Source: an uncultured Sphingobacteriales bacterium
GTDB lineage: Bacteria > Bacteroidota > Bacteroidia > Chitinophagales > Chitinophagaceae
NCBI GenBank assembly: GCA_937991535.1
Contig: CALKHN010000013.1
Span: 238,057-302,056, forward strand
Direction: 5' to 3'
DNA: 64,000 nucleotides
The position numbers and the translations under genes are program-made. This document shows positions 24,309 through 33,173 of the stretch, one piece after another; within the stretch, counting starts at the first letter, position 1; each line of letters opens with the position of its first letter. The notes beneath the pieces were generated by a model that did no database searches, had not been told where the DNA came from, and saw only the letters and a program-made list of their open reading frames with translations.

Positions 24309-26306
24309 TTATTTGAGGTATCCGTAGTACTCATCATCTGTTGCGCAATCCCACCAAACAGGCATACTCCAGATGTTCGGTTCAGCGGCATGGGGATTTA
24401 AGGCAAGTGTATTTATAGAATTGTATTGTATTTCATAAACCGGGGGTAATGCCCAACGGCGCATCCAATAACCGGGATCTGTTGGGGAACCACCTGTTAA
24501 CTGGGCTTCACCAGTAAATAAGCCTCCCCGTTGATAACCAGGGTAAACAACCCCAAAACCATCTACATTACCAGCGCTAAAGTTAAACCGGCGCATGTCA
24601 TTCCAATTCTCAATGCTACAACCCATGGCAATGTATTTTTGCAGCATAATATCAGACATTGTTAAAGAACCAGAAGCCTGGCAAACCGCATCACTTATAA
24701 AATAAGCATTGATGGCAGCCTCATCCATAGGGGCCATATCCGGATTAGTAGCGGTATAGCCCCCACCCTGCCATTCCGTTAACTTAGCCTGCATCATATT
24801 CAAATGTGCCCTGATACCATCTGTATATGCCGTATAAGCATTAGCGGCATCTCCTTTCCTCATATAAACTTCAGCCTTAATAAAGCACATCTCATGATAG
24901 GTTAAAATCTCCTGATCGGAAACAGGGCGAACCTGGAAGGACCCTGTAGAACCTACAACGCCGGCAGCATATGCTGCTGCTGAAGGATACCAGCTAACAT
25001 CCGTTGCAGGCTGATCGTCAATGCCTGATGTAGCAAGAGCGCTGCTACGCATATTTACATAAGCTGTATCGCCGGCAAGCACATAATTGTTACTGTTTAT
25101 ATATATAGAACCAGCCGGATAGGTCACTGTTACAACATTCCCGTTAACCGTATGGGTTCGCCCTGCCGCAACCTGGGCAGCAATAAAATTAGCACGATCC
25201 GTTTCATCGGCGATCGTATAGTCTTTTGAAGTATTTGTTGCAGCATAAGTTGCCGTTGAAATAGACCTTGCGCCTCCACCTTTTATTAACCGGGCTGCCG
25301 GCCCATAAGAATCAACCCCTATTGAACGATTCCATGCATAAGATGATACCTTACCGCTGGCATCTAATTTAACATTCGACATGGAGGCAGGTACAATTTT
25401 AGTCATCCTGGGATCTGTTGTCCCGGAACCACGAAGATTCGTCAACAGGTTGTAGTAATATTGTGAAATACGCTGACCACTTCCATAGGCCGCATAATTA
25501 AAGTTGCCATTTGTTACAACAGGGTCGCCTAATAAAAAGTCGGTTACAGTACTGTTGTTAAAGCATGGTACTACTGTATTATCGGCATTAGACTGCGGAC
25601 CTTTCGATAAACAGTAAAGAACAGAATCTGCATTATACAAATCTGTTTTTTTTGAAAGCTTCAGCATATACCGGGCTTTCAATCCCCAGCATAGTTTTAT
25701 CCATTTACCCACATCGCCATTATTCATATAATCGCCAACAGAAAGTGCGGGCGCCCCGGCTTCCTGTGCCATATCGAAAAGGCTGATGGCTTCATTCAAT
25801 TTATCCATACACCCGTTGAAAATGGTTTTACCATCATCAGGTTTAGGACTCGGATTTCCAGTGGCGGCTTCTGTATACGGCATTTCTCCATACAGGTCCA
25901 GCATTTGCATAAAGCCCAGCGCATGGAATACATTAGCCGCAGCCATATAATGATAGGCGCCTTGTTTTTGAGCGGTATTGTACATATCAATCACATTGGA
26001 AGATACCGCCACAAACCAGGTTTGATAGGGGGTTGTAGAGTTCCCATTAGCGGCTGCCCATGTTGTGCTAAATGTGTTACCGCTGGCACTGGTGGTATAA
26101 TAAATTCCCGCCTGCAAAGCAGTACGGTAATTGGCAACCCCTGCCGAGTACATATAAAAATGTTCAATCCAGGGCAACCTGTTTTGGATCAGTACGCTCT
26201 GATTGTTCGGGTTATCCGGATCGGTGTTTACGTCAAGCCACTTTTTACACGAAATGGAACCTGCCACCAGTACACAACCGAGTATTATATAGATTAAATT
26301 TTTCAT
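24309..26306 (-). CDS. SusD/RagB-like nutrient-binding outer-membrane lipoprotein
   Basis: 665 residues, in the range of the SusD-like_2 group. A lipoprotein signal (MKNLIYIILGCVLVAGSISC) has the lipobox SISC, with acylation at Cys20. KKWLDVNTDPDNPNNQS after it is the standard SusD start. The protein would cover the extracellular face of the partner SusC barrel and capture a glycan, peptide or other ligand. The gene follows susC by 19 bp in one operon. There are no glycosidase genes, sensor or anti-sigma gene in the operon, so this is not a clear polysaccharide-utilisation locus and the ligand is unknown. Confidence 0.93.
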   Translation of the reverse strand: MKNLIYIILGCVLVAGSISCKKWLDVNTDPDNPNNQSVLIQNRLPWIEHFYMYSAGVANYRTALQAGIYYTTSASGNTFSTTWAAANGNSTTPYQTWFVAVSSNVIDMYNTAQKQGAYHYMAAANVFHALGFMQMLDLYGEMPYTEAATGNPSPKPDDGKTIFNGCMDKLNEAISLFDMAQEAGAPALSVGDYMNNGDVGKWIKLCWGLKARYMLKLSKKTDLYNADSVLYCLSKGPQSNADNTVVPCFNNSTVTDFLLGDPVVTNGNFNYAAYGSGQRISQYYYNLLTNLRGSGTTDPRMTKIVPASMSNVKLDASGKVSSYAWNRSIGVDSYGPAARLIKGGGARSISTATYAATNTSKDYTIADETDRANFIAAQVAAGRTHTVNGNVVTVTYPAGSIYINSNNYVLAGDTAYVNMRSSALATSGIDDQPATDVSWYPSAAAYAAGVVGSTGSFQVRPVSDQEILTYHEMCFIKAEVYMRKGDAANAYTAYTDGIRAHLNMMQAKLTEWQGGGYTATNPDMAPMDEAAINAYFISDAVCQASGSLTMSDIMLQKYIAMGCSIENWNDMRRFNFSAGNVDGFGVVYPGYQRGGLFTGEAQLTGGSPTDPGYWMRRWALPPVYEIQYNSINTLALNPHAAEPNIWSMPVWWDCATDDEYYGYLK

Positions 26307-26325
26307 GCTTCGTTTTTTTCATTGA

Positions 26326-29300
26326 TTAAAATGTAATATTTACTCCAAATGTGAAACTTGCTACTGCAGGCACTCCCAAATAATCAATACCCATAGAACC
26401 CGAACCTCCCGTTCCCCCTGCTGCACTTACTTCGGGATCCATTCCTTTGTAATTTGTCCAGGTAAATAAATTGGTGCCTACTGCAGTTGCGGAAAGTCCT
26501 TTGATAACTTTTTGACGCTTCGCGATACCGGAAAAGTCATACGTTAATGATAAAGAGCGCAGTTTCACCCAATTTACCGATGTAATGAAATTCATGGAAT
26601 TGGCCGCATAGTTCGACCAGTACCGCTGGATCATGTTTGTGCCTGCATAGGTTGTATTACCGATAGTATAAGACTGGTTCGCATCGTAAGTTTGCGTAAA
26701 ATCTTCTCCGGTTACGCTGTTAACCCCGGCTACGGTTACCGATTGTCTGTCATTGAGTAAAGTTCTTTTGCTTAATCCGTTTACGACGAGTGCATATTCT
26801 GTACCGTTAAACACATCGCCACCTTTGCGTATGTCGAGAAGAAACGATAAGGAGAACTGCTTGTACCGGAATGTATTGTTGATCCCGCCAATGAAACTTG
26901 GCTCACGGTTTCCAACAACCGGGTTGTTGGTTTTCAATTTATACAGTCCGGTTGCAGGATCAACCTGGTAGCGTCCGTTTGGAATTTCCTCCCCCTTTGA
27001 GTCTATTTCGCGCCAGTAAGGTTGCCCGGTCATTCCAAGAAAATAGCCACCGTTTGGAACAGATGCCGCTTTAACCGTTCCGAATTGCGCATCTGTTGGG
27101 TAAAAATAGGCTACACCTGGAAGAAAATCTCCCAATCTTCCCTTATTATAGGAGAAATTAAACGTGATATCCCATCCAAAATTCCTTTGGGATACTGCCT
27201 TGCCTGTAAGCATAATTTCCATACCCTTGTTGATGACAGAACCGGTATTAAGGGAACTGAAAATAAAGCCTCCGGATTGGGCCAACCGTGGTTGTGCGAT
27301 TTGGTTCTTTGTCTGGCTGTGATAATAGGTATAGTCCAAACCGATACGTCCGTTCAGGAATTTAAACTCGCCTCCGATTTCCCAGGAATTTTGAATTTCG
27401 GGCTTAAGAATGGGGTTACCTGCCGCCCACTGATTGCCCACCAGAACATAAGAGCCAATAGTGTAGGGGGCCCACACATAAGTATTGGTAGCATATGGAT
27501 TTGCGTCTTTGCCAACCTGTGCCCAGCTTGCCCTGAACTTGCCAAAAGAAAGGATGTCGTTTTTAGGCAATAACTCCGTAAAAACAAAAGAGCCGCTCAC
27601 AGAAGGATAAAAATAAGACCTGTTCTCCAAAGGCAAGGTAGACGACCAGTCATTGCGTCCTGTTGCAGTAAGGAACACAATATTTTTATAGGATACTCCG
27701 GCTTCCCCAAAAGCACCTACCAGCCGTTTACGCCCCGTTCCATCAGTAAAAAATTTATTTTCCGTAGCGATATTATTAAAACTGATTGTACCTGCTGTAA
27801 CAAAGTTATATCCCCAATGGTTTTGGCTGCCCGTTCTCGTATCTTCCGTAGTTGTGCCCAGCATGAGGTGCGTATCAAAGTCGCCAAATGTTTTGTGAAA
27901 ATTACTCATTACAGTTGTTGTAATGAATGAGTAATCGTACCTGGGTTTGCTTAAACGCCCGTTCTGGTACAGCGGGGCAAGGGCAGATCCCGGAGCGATA
28001 TAGGTATAATCACTTGTTATGTACTGATCGTAACCCAAACGCGCTGTAACATCCCACCAGTTTGTAATTTTATAATTACCGCTCACGCCTCCTGTGATCC
28101 GTTTGGTTTGCGAGGTCAATTTATTTTGATTAATAATCCAGTAAGGATTATCAATATCGTCTTCCAATGGAAGGGTTCCTGCAAACGGGCGGTACTGCGA
28201 TCCGTCCTCATTCATATACTGTTTTATATTGAATGTTTGCGGCCAGCTGTACAATGCCTGCATGCTTCCCACCCCGCTTCCATATAACCCCGCGGTAGTC
28301 AAAGTTCTGTTGGTTTTAGCTATGGAATAAGCAACATTTGCATTCAGTGTCAAACGACCGTACTTTTGCTCGCCATTGAACCGGAAAGTAGTTTTATCGT
28401 ATTTCGTATTGGGAACAATGCCTGTTTGATTAAAGTTAGAACCGGATAAATAAAACGAGCTGTTTTTTGTACCGCCGGATACGTTAACGTTATTATCGTA
28501 AATAATACCATTTTGAAAAAAATTGCCGATATTATCATATAACTTATCGGACGCCGTAATCTTTTCTCCCCAGGAACTATAAATATTTTCTTTATTGAAA
28601 ACGCCATTAACCGAATAAGTACCGGGTCCGAACCCGGTTTGAACTTCAGGCAGCTTGTTTGCCCAGGAGGTACTAACCCTGCTGGTTACATCAACCTTTA
28701 CGGTTCCTTCGGCCCCTTTTTTGGTGGTAATAACAACAACGCCATCTGCCGCACGGGAACCATACAACGCCGCTGCCGCTGCTCCTTTTAACACCGACAA
28801 GCTTTCAATATCTTCCGGGTTCACATCCATGATACGGTTTGAAAAAGTTGTATTACTACGGCTCATCCCATCTGTACCCGTGTTACCCGTAACCGTAGTA
28901 GAGTTATCATATATAACGCCATCAATAACAAATAACGGCTGGTTTTGCCTGCCCTCCGATGTAGAATTACCGCCGCGAATGGTTATTGATGCTCCGGCGC
29001 CTGCAGAACCGCTGAATTGCGTAATGTTTACACCGGGAACCTTACCCGCTAAAGAATTAACAACGTTGGTATTTTTGTTTTTCATTAATTCCTCCGCATT
29101 CAGTTCGGAGACCGAATAGCCAAGCGCCTTCCTTTCTTTTTTAATGCCCAACGCAGTTATAACCACTTCTCCAAGGCTTCCTGTCGCCACCTGTAACCGT
29201 ATATTCAACACATCGTTGTTTCCCGGCGTTATCTCCTGATTTTCGTAACCTACATACGAAACCTGCAGCGTTTGGCCCGGAGCAATCTGAATAGTAAAAT

Positions 29301-29487
29301 TTCCACCGGCATCCGTTTGGGTAACGCGCCGGGTACCTTTTACCGTAATGGTAACGCCTGTTAATGCCGTATTGTCTTCCGCAGACAATACGACTCCCTT
29401 AACAGTTCTTTCCTGTGCCTGCAGCATTTGAGGCAATAAAAACAGCAGTAGTGTAAACGCTGCTGCGCAATGAAGCATTTTTCTCAT
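26326..29487 (-). CDS. SusC/RagA-family TonB-dependent outer-membrane transporter
   Basis: 1053 residues. A signal peptide (residues 1-24) is followed by a carboxypeptidase-regulatory-like domain (GVVLSAEDNTALTGVTITVK, about 30-105), then the plug with the SusC landmarks GEVVITALGIKKERKALGYS and IRGGNSTSEG, and FVIDGVIYDNS. The rest is the beta-barrel, ending in aromatic Phe after NITF as needed for BAM insertion. It imports a large ligand using TonB energy together with the SusD protein. No STN domain for anti-sigma signalling is seen, so transcription is not obviously controlled through a FecI/FecR pair. Confidence 0.95.
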   Translation of the reverse strand: MRKMLHCAAAFTLLLFLLPQMLQAQERTVKGVVLSAEDNTALTGVTITVKGTRRVTQTDAGGNFTIQIAPGQTLQVSYVGYENQEITPGNNDVLNIRLQVATGSLGEVVITALGIKKERKALGYSVSELNAEELMKNKNTNVVNSLAGKVPGVNITQFSGSAGAGASITIRGGNSTSEGRQNQPLFVIDGVIYDNSTTVTGNTGTDGMSRSNTTFSNRIMDVNPEDIESLSVLKGAAAAALYGSRAADGVVVITTKKGAEGTVKVDVTSRVSTSWANKLPEVQTGFGPGTYSVNGVFNKENIYSSWGEKITASDKLYDNIGNFFQNGIIYDNNVNVSGGTKNSSFYLSGSNFNQTGIVPNTKYDKTTFRFNGEQKYGRLTLNANVAYSIAKTNRTLTTAGLYGSGVGSMQALYSWPQTFNIKQYMNEDGSQYRPFAGTLPLEDDIDNPYWIINQNKLTSQTKRITGGVSGNYKITNWWDVTARLGYDQYITSDYTYIAPGSALAPLYQNGRLSKPRYDYSFITTTVMSNFHKTFGDFDTHLMLGTTTEDTRTGSQNHWGYNFVTAGTISFNNIATENKFFTDGTGRKRLVGAFGEAGVSYKNIVFLTATGRNDWSSTLPLENRSYFYPSVSGSFVFTELLPKNDILSFGKFRASWAQVGKDANPYATNTYVWAPYTIGSYVLVGNQWAAGNPILKPEIQNSWEIGGEFKFLNGRIGLDYTYYHSQTKNQIAQPRLAQSGGFIFSSLNTGSVINKGMEIMLTGKAVSQRNFGWDITFNFSYNKGRLGDFLPGVAYFYPTDAQFGTVKAASVPNGGYFLGMTGQPYWREIDSKGEEIPNGRYQVDPATGLYKLKTNNPVVGNREPSFIGGINNTFRYKQFSLSFLLDIRKGGDVFNGTEYALVVNGLSKRTLLNDRQSVTVAGVNSVTGEDFTQTYDANQSYTIGNTTYAGTNMIQRYWSNYAANSMNFITSVNWVKLRSLSLTYDFSGIAKRQKVIKGLSATAVGTNLFTWTNYKGMDPEVSAAGGTGGSGSMGIDYLGVPAVASFTFGVNITF

Positions 29488-29833
29488 AATCGTGTTTTTG
29501 ATGGTATAGAATTGTAAACAAAATTTTAATTGCGTGAAGCGGCTGACTATGTGGGATGGATTATTAATTTAAGGTGAGGCGTTCCCGTAACCAAATGGAT
29601 ATTTGTGCATCGCGGGCGAAAACCCTTGTTCAATCTTTACAAAACATAGATTCGAAAACAAGACCCGCCAAAGCAAACACGCTGGCCGTATTGTTTTTTG
29701 CATGAGCAGTGTTTTAGTCCTTTAAAATTACATTAAATTCCTGCACAAAAATGCAAAAACCTGAAAAATATAGCAGAAGTAAGCTTTCCAGCGAAGCAAT
29801 ATTGCCTGGAATTATGTCCGGAAATTATATCAA
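29488..29833 (-). promoter_or_regulatory. Long susC leader and intergenic region
   Basis: 346 bp. On the minus strand a near -7 box (TATGTTTT, 29641-29648) would give a leader of about 145 nt. That leader contains a short perfect hairpin (CAAAT-ATCC-ATTTG) and a GC-rich stretch (GGTTACGGGAACGCC) in otherwise AT-rich DNA. No riboswitch class was recognised. The left 80 bp hold the end of the susC-side region and the 3' flank of the mechanosensitive channel gene, without other features. Confidence 0.35.
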
Positions 29834-30910
29834 TCAGGGTTTGATCCTAGTGACTGATTGTGATATTTCAATCCCCAGCTCCTCCATTAGTTGTATCACT
29901 TTGAGATTAATCTCCTGCTTTAAAGTATTAAACTCATCCATTGGTATAGGTGCAGTATAATAATCGGTTTGTACAATATATCCCTGTTGTACAATGTCGT
30001 TTAAAAAAAGATTGCTGTTTTCAATTTTCGGGTGATGAAGGATTTCCTTCATCCCCTCCAGCAGTTGCCGGAGTTGTTCCGCCGTTGCTGCAGTATCAAT
30101 TTCCAGTTTCAAATCGGCGCGGCGCTGGGTGCGAAGGCTCAGGTTGTCTACAATACTATCCACCATTTGTTTGTTGGGCACACTTACATATGTTTTTTCG
30201 GTTGTGCGAAGGCGTGTACTCCGAAAACCAATTCTTTCTACCGTACCCGTTACATTCTGTACCTTAAGTATATCACCTACTACAAAAGGTTTATCAAAGA
30301 AAATGATAAATGAAGCGATCAGGTTCTCCAGGCTTTCTCTTGCAGACAATGCCAGTGCCACGCCCACTATTCCCAGCCCGGTTAGAAGGTCCATAATCTG
30401 GTACCGGAAAGCAAATTTGATAACGGTTAGTAAACCGGCTATACTTACAATGGCTTTTAAAAAATCTTTAATAAATATAACCAGTTGGTGCTCTCCCTGC
30501 ATTTCTTCGCTCTTGTTATTTTTGGAAATAACCAGTGCCAGGTAATCAATCATCCGCAATAACAACCAGAAAAACGAAACAATAAGGAGTGTTGTCGCAA
30601 TGCGGTCAATGATTGTTTTTGTGTCTGTTTTATAGAAATTATATTTTAACACTTCGGGAAAGTTCAGAGAAGAGAGGGCGGTAACGGCAGTAAGTATAAT
30701 AATGAAATATTCCAAAGGCTCAAGTATCAGGTCAATAAAAGCCTGCCGGTCTATTTTTCTACCCATCCGTTTTGATAAAAAAATAATGCCGGCAACGATA
30801 GGTCTGCTGAAATACTTTTTCAACAGGTACATACCAAGAATAATAAGACCAATGGTCAGGTAGTCGCCTATACTGTTGTTCAAAACTATTCTGTTCAAAA
30901 ACTCATTCAT
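29834..30910 (-). CDS. MscS-family mechanosensitive ion channel
   Basis: 358 residues. Several hydrophobic helices fill the first 180 residues. The pore-lining helix and the MscS beta domain follow (GLGIVGVALALSARESLENL, PFVVGDILKVQNVTGTVERI, STRLRTTEKTYVSVPNKQMV), then the C-terminal alpha/beta domain. Such channels sit in the inner membrane and release solutes on hypo-osmotic shock. It is the last gene of the minus-strand run from rsfS and follows the propeller gene by 11 bp. Confidence 0.93.
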   Translation of the reverse strand: MNEFLNRIVLNNSIGDYLTIGLIILGMYLLKKYFSRPIVAGIIFLSKRMGRKIDRQAFIDLILEPLEYFIIILTAVTALSSLNFPEVLKYNFYKTDTKTIIDRIATTLLIVSFFWLLLRMIDYLALVISKNNKSEEMQGEHQLVIFIKDFLKAIVSIAGLLTVIKFAFRYQIMDLLTGLGIVGVALALSARESLENLIASFIIFFDKPFVVGDILKVQNVTGTVERIGFRSTRLRTTEKTYVSVPNKQMVDSIVDNLSLRTQRRADLKLEIDTAATAEQLRQLLEGMKEILHHPKIENSNLFLNDIVQQGYIVQTDYYTAPIPMDEFNTLKQEINLKVIQLMEELGIEISQSVTRIKP

Positions 30911-30921
30911 ATTGTCTTTCT

Positions 30922-31752
30922 TTAATGATAAGGATACATTAGAATTCCAGACTCATTAAGCACATAGACCCCCTGCTGTGTAATGTAAATTTTTGCTGCA
31001 TCCTGTATGATTTCCGGAAGAGGCTGGTGCTGCAACTCCAGCGTTCCCAACGTATATCTCACTAATTTATTCTGCCTGCGTCCTGCAATGGTTTTGCCGA
31101 TTACCCGTAAATCGGTGATTCCCGTTAGGGGTAAAGTATTTTTAAGTGCGCCATAATAATCAAATACATATAACCCCTTTGAATCATCATAAACATATAC
31201 AAAGCCGTCCCTGTCTATCAGGGTGTGTGGAGAAGGCATAACATCCAATACCTGCCGCAGGTCTGTCGTTTCACTAAGCACCCTGCCGGTTTCATCAATC
31301 TTTTTAAGTTTTGCAGATTGCTCATCAAATATCCATACATTATTATCGTACGATAATCCTATCGCTTTTGCCTGAAAAATGCCCGACTTCCTCAGATCTA
31401 TCATATTTATCCTGTTCAGGTAACGATCCAGCATTACTACCGTTGAAAACTCTTTATAATACAACAGCACTTTCATAGGATTCGTTACATCTATTGTATA
31501 TACATTTCCGTAGCGGCGCACTTCATTAAAAACATTCAGGGAATCGCCTTTGCTGTTAAGCTTTATTAAAAGGCCCGCAGGCGTAAGCACATAAATATTT
31601 CCCAGGTTATCGGTAGCGAACTGTTTAACCTTGCCGCTATACAAGGAAACAGGGGGCAAAAAGGAAGTGCCTGATGCTTTAGTGGCAGAATCTGTTTGCG
31701 CCTGTACGTAAAAAACAGAACAAAATAATAATATGATAAGAGAAAAACGCAT
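30922..31752 (-). CDS. Secreted beta-propeller protein of unknown function
   Basis: 276 residues with a signal peptide (MRFSLIILLFCSVFYVQAQ). The mature part is built of repeated four-strand blades of NHL/6-bladed type (VKQFATDNLGNIYVLTPAGL, SYDNNVWIFDEQSAKLKKID, LIDRDGFVYVYDDSKGLYVF). No catalytic residues recognised. The start codon overlaps the lpxH stop as TGATG, so the two genes are coupled. Location next to lpxH and mscS suggests a role at the cell envelope, but this is positional inference. Confidence 0.8.
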   Translation of the reverse strand: MRFSLIILLFCSVFYVQAQTDSATKASGTSFLPPVSLYSGKVKQFATDNLGNIYVLTPAGLLIKLNSKGDSLNVFNEVRRYGNVYTIDVTNPMKVLLYYKEFSTVVMLDRYLNRINMIDLRKSGIFQAKAIGLSYDNNVWIFDEQSAKLKKIDETGRVLSETTDLRQVLDVMPSPHTLIDRDGFVYVYDDSKGLYVFDYYGALKNTLPLTGITDLRVIGKTIAGRRQNKLVRYTLGTLELQHQPLPEIIQDAAKIYITQQGVYVLNESGILMYPYH

Positions 31753-32537
31753 CAGGGTTGATAGTATTTCAATTCAAGACTCTGCCCGTCAAATACAGCG
31801 TAACTGTTATACCGGATCCAGTCGCCCAAATTTATATACCTGCTGTTATCATTAAGCCTAAAATCAATGGGAAGATGGCGGTGACCAAAAATAAAAAAGT
31901 CGTAATGTTTTTGTTGCAGCATATCCCTGCAATAGCTGATGAGCCATTCCTTATCCTCTCCCAAAAACCGCGCATCATCTTCGCCGGTTGCTGCGCGGCT
32001 GCTTTTACTGAAGTGATGGGCAATACCCATCCCGATATAAGGAGGCAATATACCAAACAGCCACTGGCACATTTTGTTGCGAAATATTTTTTTTAAAAAC
32101 TTGTATCCTTCATCCCCCGGGCCCAGCCCGTCGCCATGCCCAACCAGGAATTGTCTTCCATTGAATTCAAAATGCTGCGGTTCGTAAAACACAGGTATAT
32201 TCAGTTCCTTTTCAAAATAACCGTCCATCCACATATCGTGATTGCCTACAAAAAAATAAAGCGGTATACCACTGTCTGTTAATTCGGCCAGTTTGCCTAA
32301 AATGCGAACAAAGCCCTTAGGAACGACTTTTTTATACTCATACCAAAAATCAAAAAGGTCACCAACGATAAAAATGGCTGCAGCATCTTCTTTTATTTCG
32401 GAAAGAAAGCGAACAATTCGTTTTTCCCGTTTCAGGCTTGAAGCATGATCCGGAACCCCCAGGTGAAAGTCAGAAAGAAAGTATATTTTTTTCCCTGTAA
32501 GAACCTGCATTTGTGCAAGATAAATTGAATGCTTCAA
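31752..32537 (-). CDS. lpxH: UDP-2,3-diacylglucosamine diphosphatase (LpxH-type)
   Basis: 261 residues. The calcineurin-like metallophosphoesterase motifs are all present: SDFHLG (D23, H25), GDLFDFW, GNHD and FGHRH. LpxH cleaves UDP-2,3-diacylglucosamine to lipid X at the inner face of the inner membrane in lipid A synthesis. The ATG overlaps the stop of the upstream LUD gene by 4 bp (ATGA). A second ATG at residue 10 (MQVLTGKK) is an equally good start. LpxI, which would replace this step, was not seen. Confidence 0.9.
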   Translation of the reverse strand: MKHSIYLAQMQVLTGKKIYFLSDFHLGVPDHASSLKREKRIVRFLSEIKEDAAAIFIVGDLFDFWYEYKKVVPKGFVRILGKLAELTDSGIPLYFFVGNHDMWMDGYFEKELNIPVFYEPQHFEFNGRQFLVGHGDGLGPGDEGYKFLKKIFRNKMCQWLFGILPPYIGMGIAHHFSKSSRAATGEDDARFLGEDKEWLISYCRDMLQQKHYDFFIFGHRHLPIDFRLNDNSRYINLGDWIRYNSYAVFDGQSLELKYYQP

Positions 32538-33169
32538 TTCTCTACCAAAAACACAAATACTTCTTTAGGCCCATGGACTCCAACTACCAGCGTTTTTTCA
32601 ATATCGGCCGTACGGCTGGGGCCTGTTGCAAAAGTAATAAGTGAAGGCAACTTGCCTGTGTATTTTTCTTTTATCAGTTGCAGTCCGTCTTTTATATCAT
32701 ACACCAGTTGATTAACGTAGGCCACACAAATATGCACAGGCGCATATACGCTGGTTGTTCTGCCGCTTTGCTGCGCCGCGCTCATCATGATTGATCCTGT
32801 TCTTGCTATTAACGCTTCGCAGCCGGTAATGGCCGCATCTGCCAGGGGTAAAGGCTTTTGAGAAAATCCCTCAAAATTTAAAGTGGCAAGCTTTTCTTTC
32901 AGGTGCGTTTCTATACAAAATACCTCTTTCCACTGCCTTTGCTGGATAAGAAGGGACAATTGCTCCAGCATTTCAGACTCATTGGTGCAATATAAAAACC
33001 GCCCTTCCAGCTTTCCAAATGCTTCTGCAAAAACGATTTCAGCATCATCGGCAGGGGGTAAAAACACTGAATTATTTCCTTCACTTTGAGGAAAAGGCAA
33101 AGGCACTGATGTGCTCAGTGCCTTTCGTATTTTTTTAAGCATATTTTCCTTTGCAGGAGATATCTTCAT
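32534..33169 (-). CDS. LUD-domain protein (LutC/YkgG type)
   Basis: 211 residues from the ATG at 33169 (MKISPAKENMLKKIRKALS), which lies 5 bp after the ftsH stop; 13 earlier in-frame codons would overlap ftsH. The LUD/DUF162 features are present: AAITGCEALIARTGSIMMSA, GRTTSVYAPVHICVAYV and TFATGPSRTADIEKTLVVGV, then HGPKE. LutC helps LutA and LutB oxidise L-lactate, but lutA and lutB are not here. In Bacteroidota a lone LUD gene commonly follows ftsH, so its real role may differ. Confidence 0.85.
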   Translation of the reverse strand: MKISPAKENMLKKIRKALSTSVPLPFPQSEGNNSVFLPPADDAEIVFAEAFGKLEGRFLYCTNESEMLEQLSLLIQQRQWKEVFCIETHLKEKLATLNFEGFSQKPLPLADAAITGCEALIARTGSIMMSAAQQSGRTTSVYAPVHICVAYVNQLVYDIKDGLQLIKEKYTGKLPSLITFATGPSRTADIEKTLVVGVHGPKEVFVFLVEN

Positions 33170-33173
33170 TACA

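Noticed and set aside
24309..29487. Full polysaccharide-utilisation locus
   Set aside because: Only susC and susD are present. No glycosidase, sensor or anti-sigma gene adjoins, and the GH9 gene is 6-8 kb away on the other strand behind other genes.
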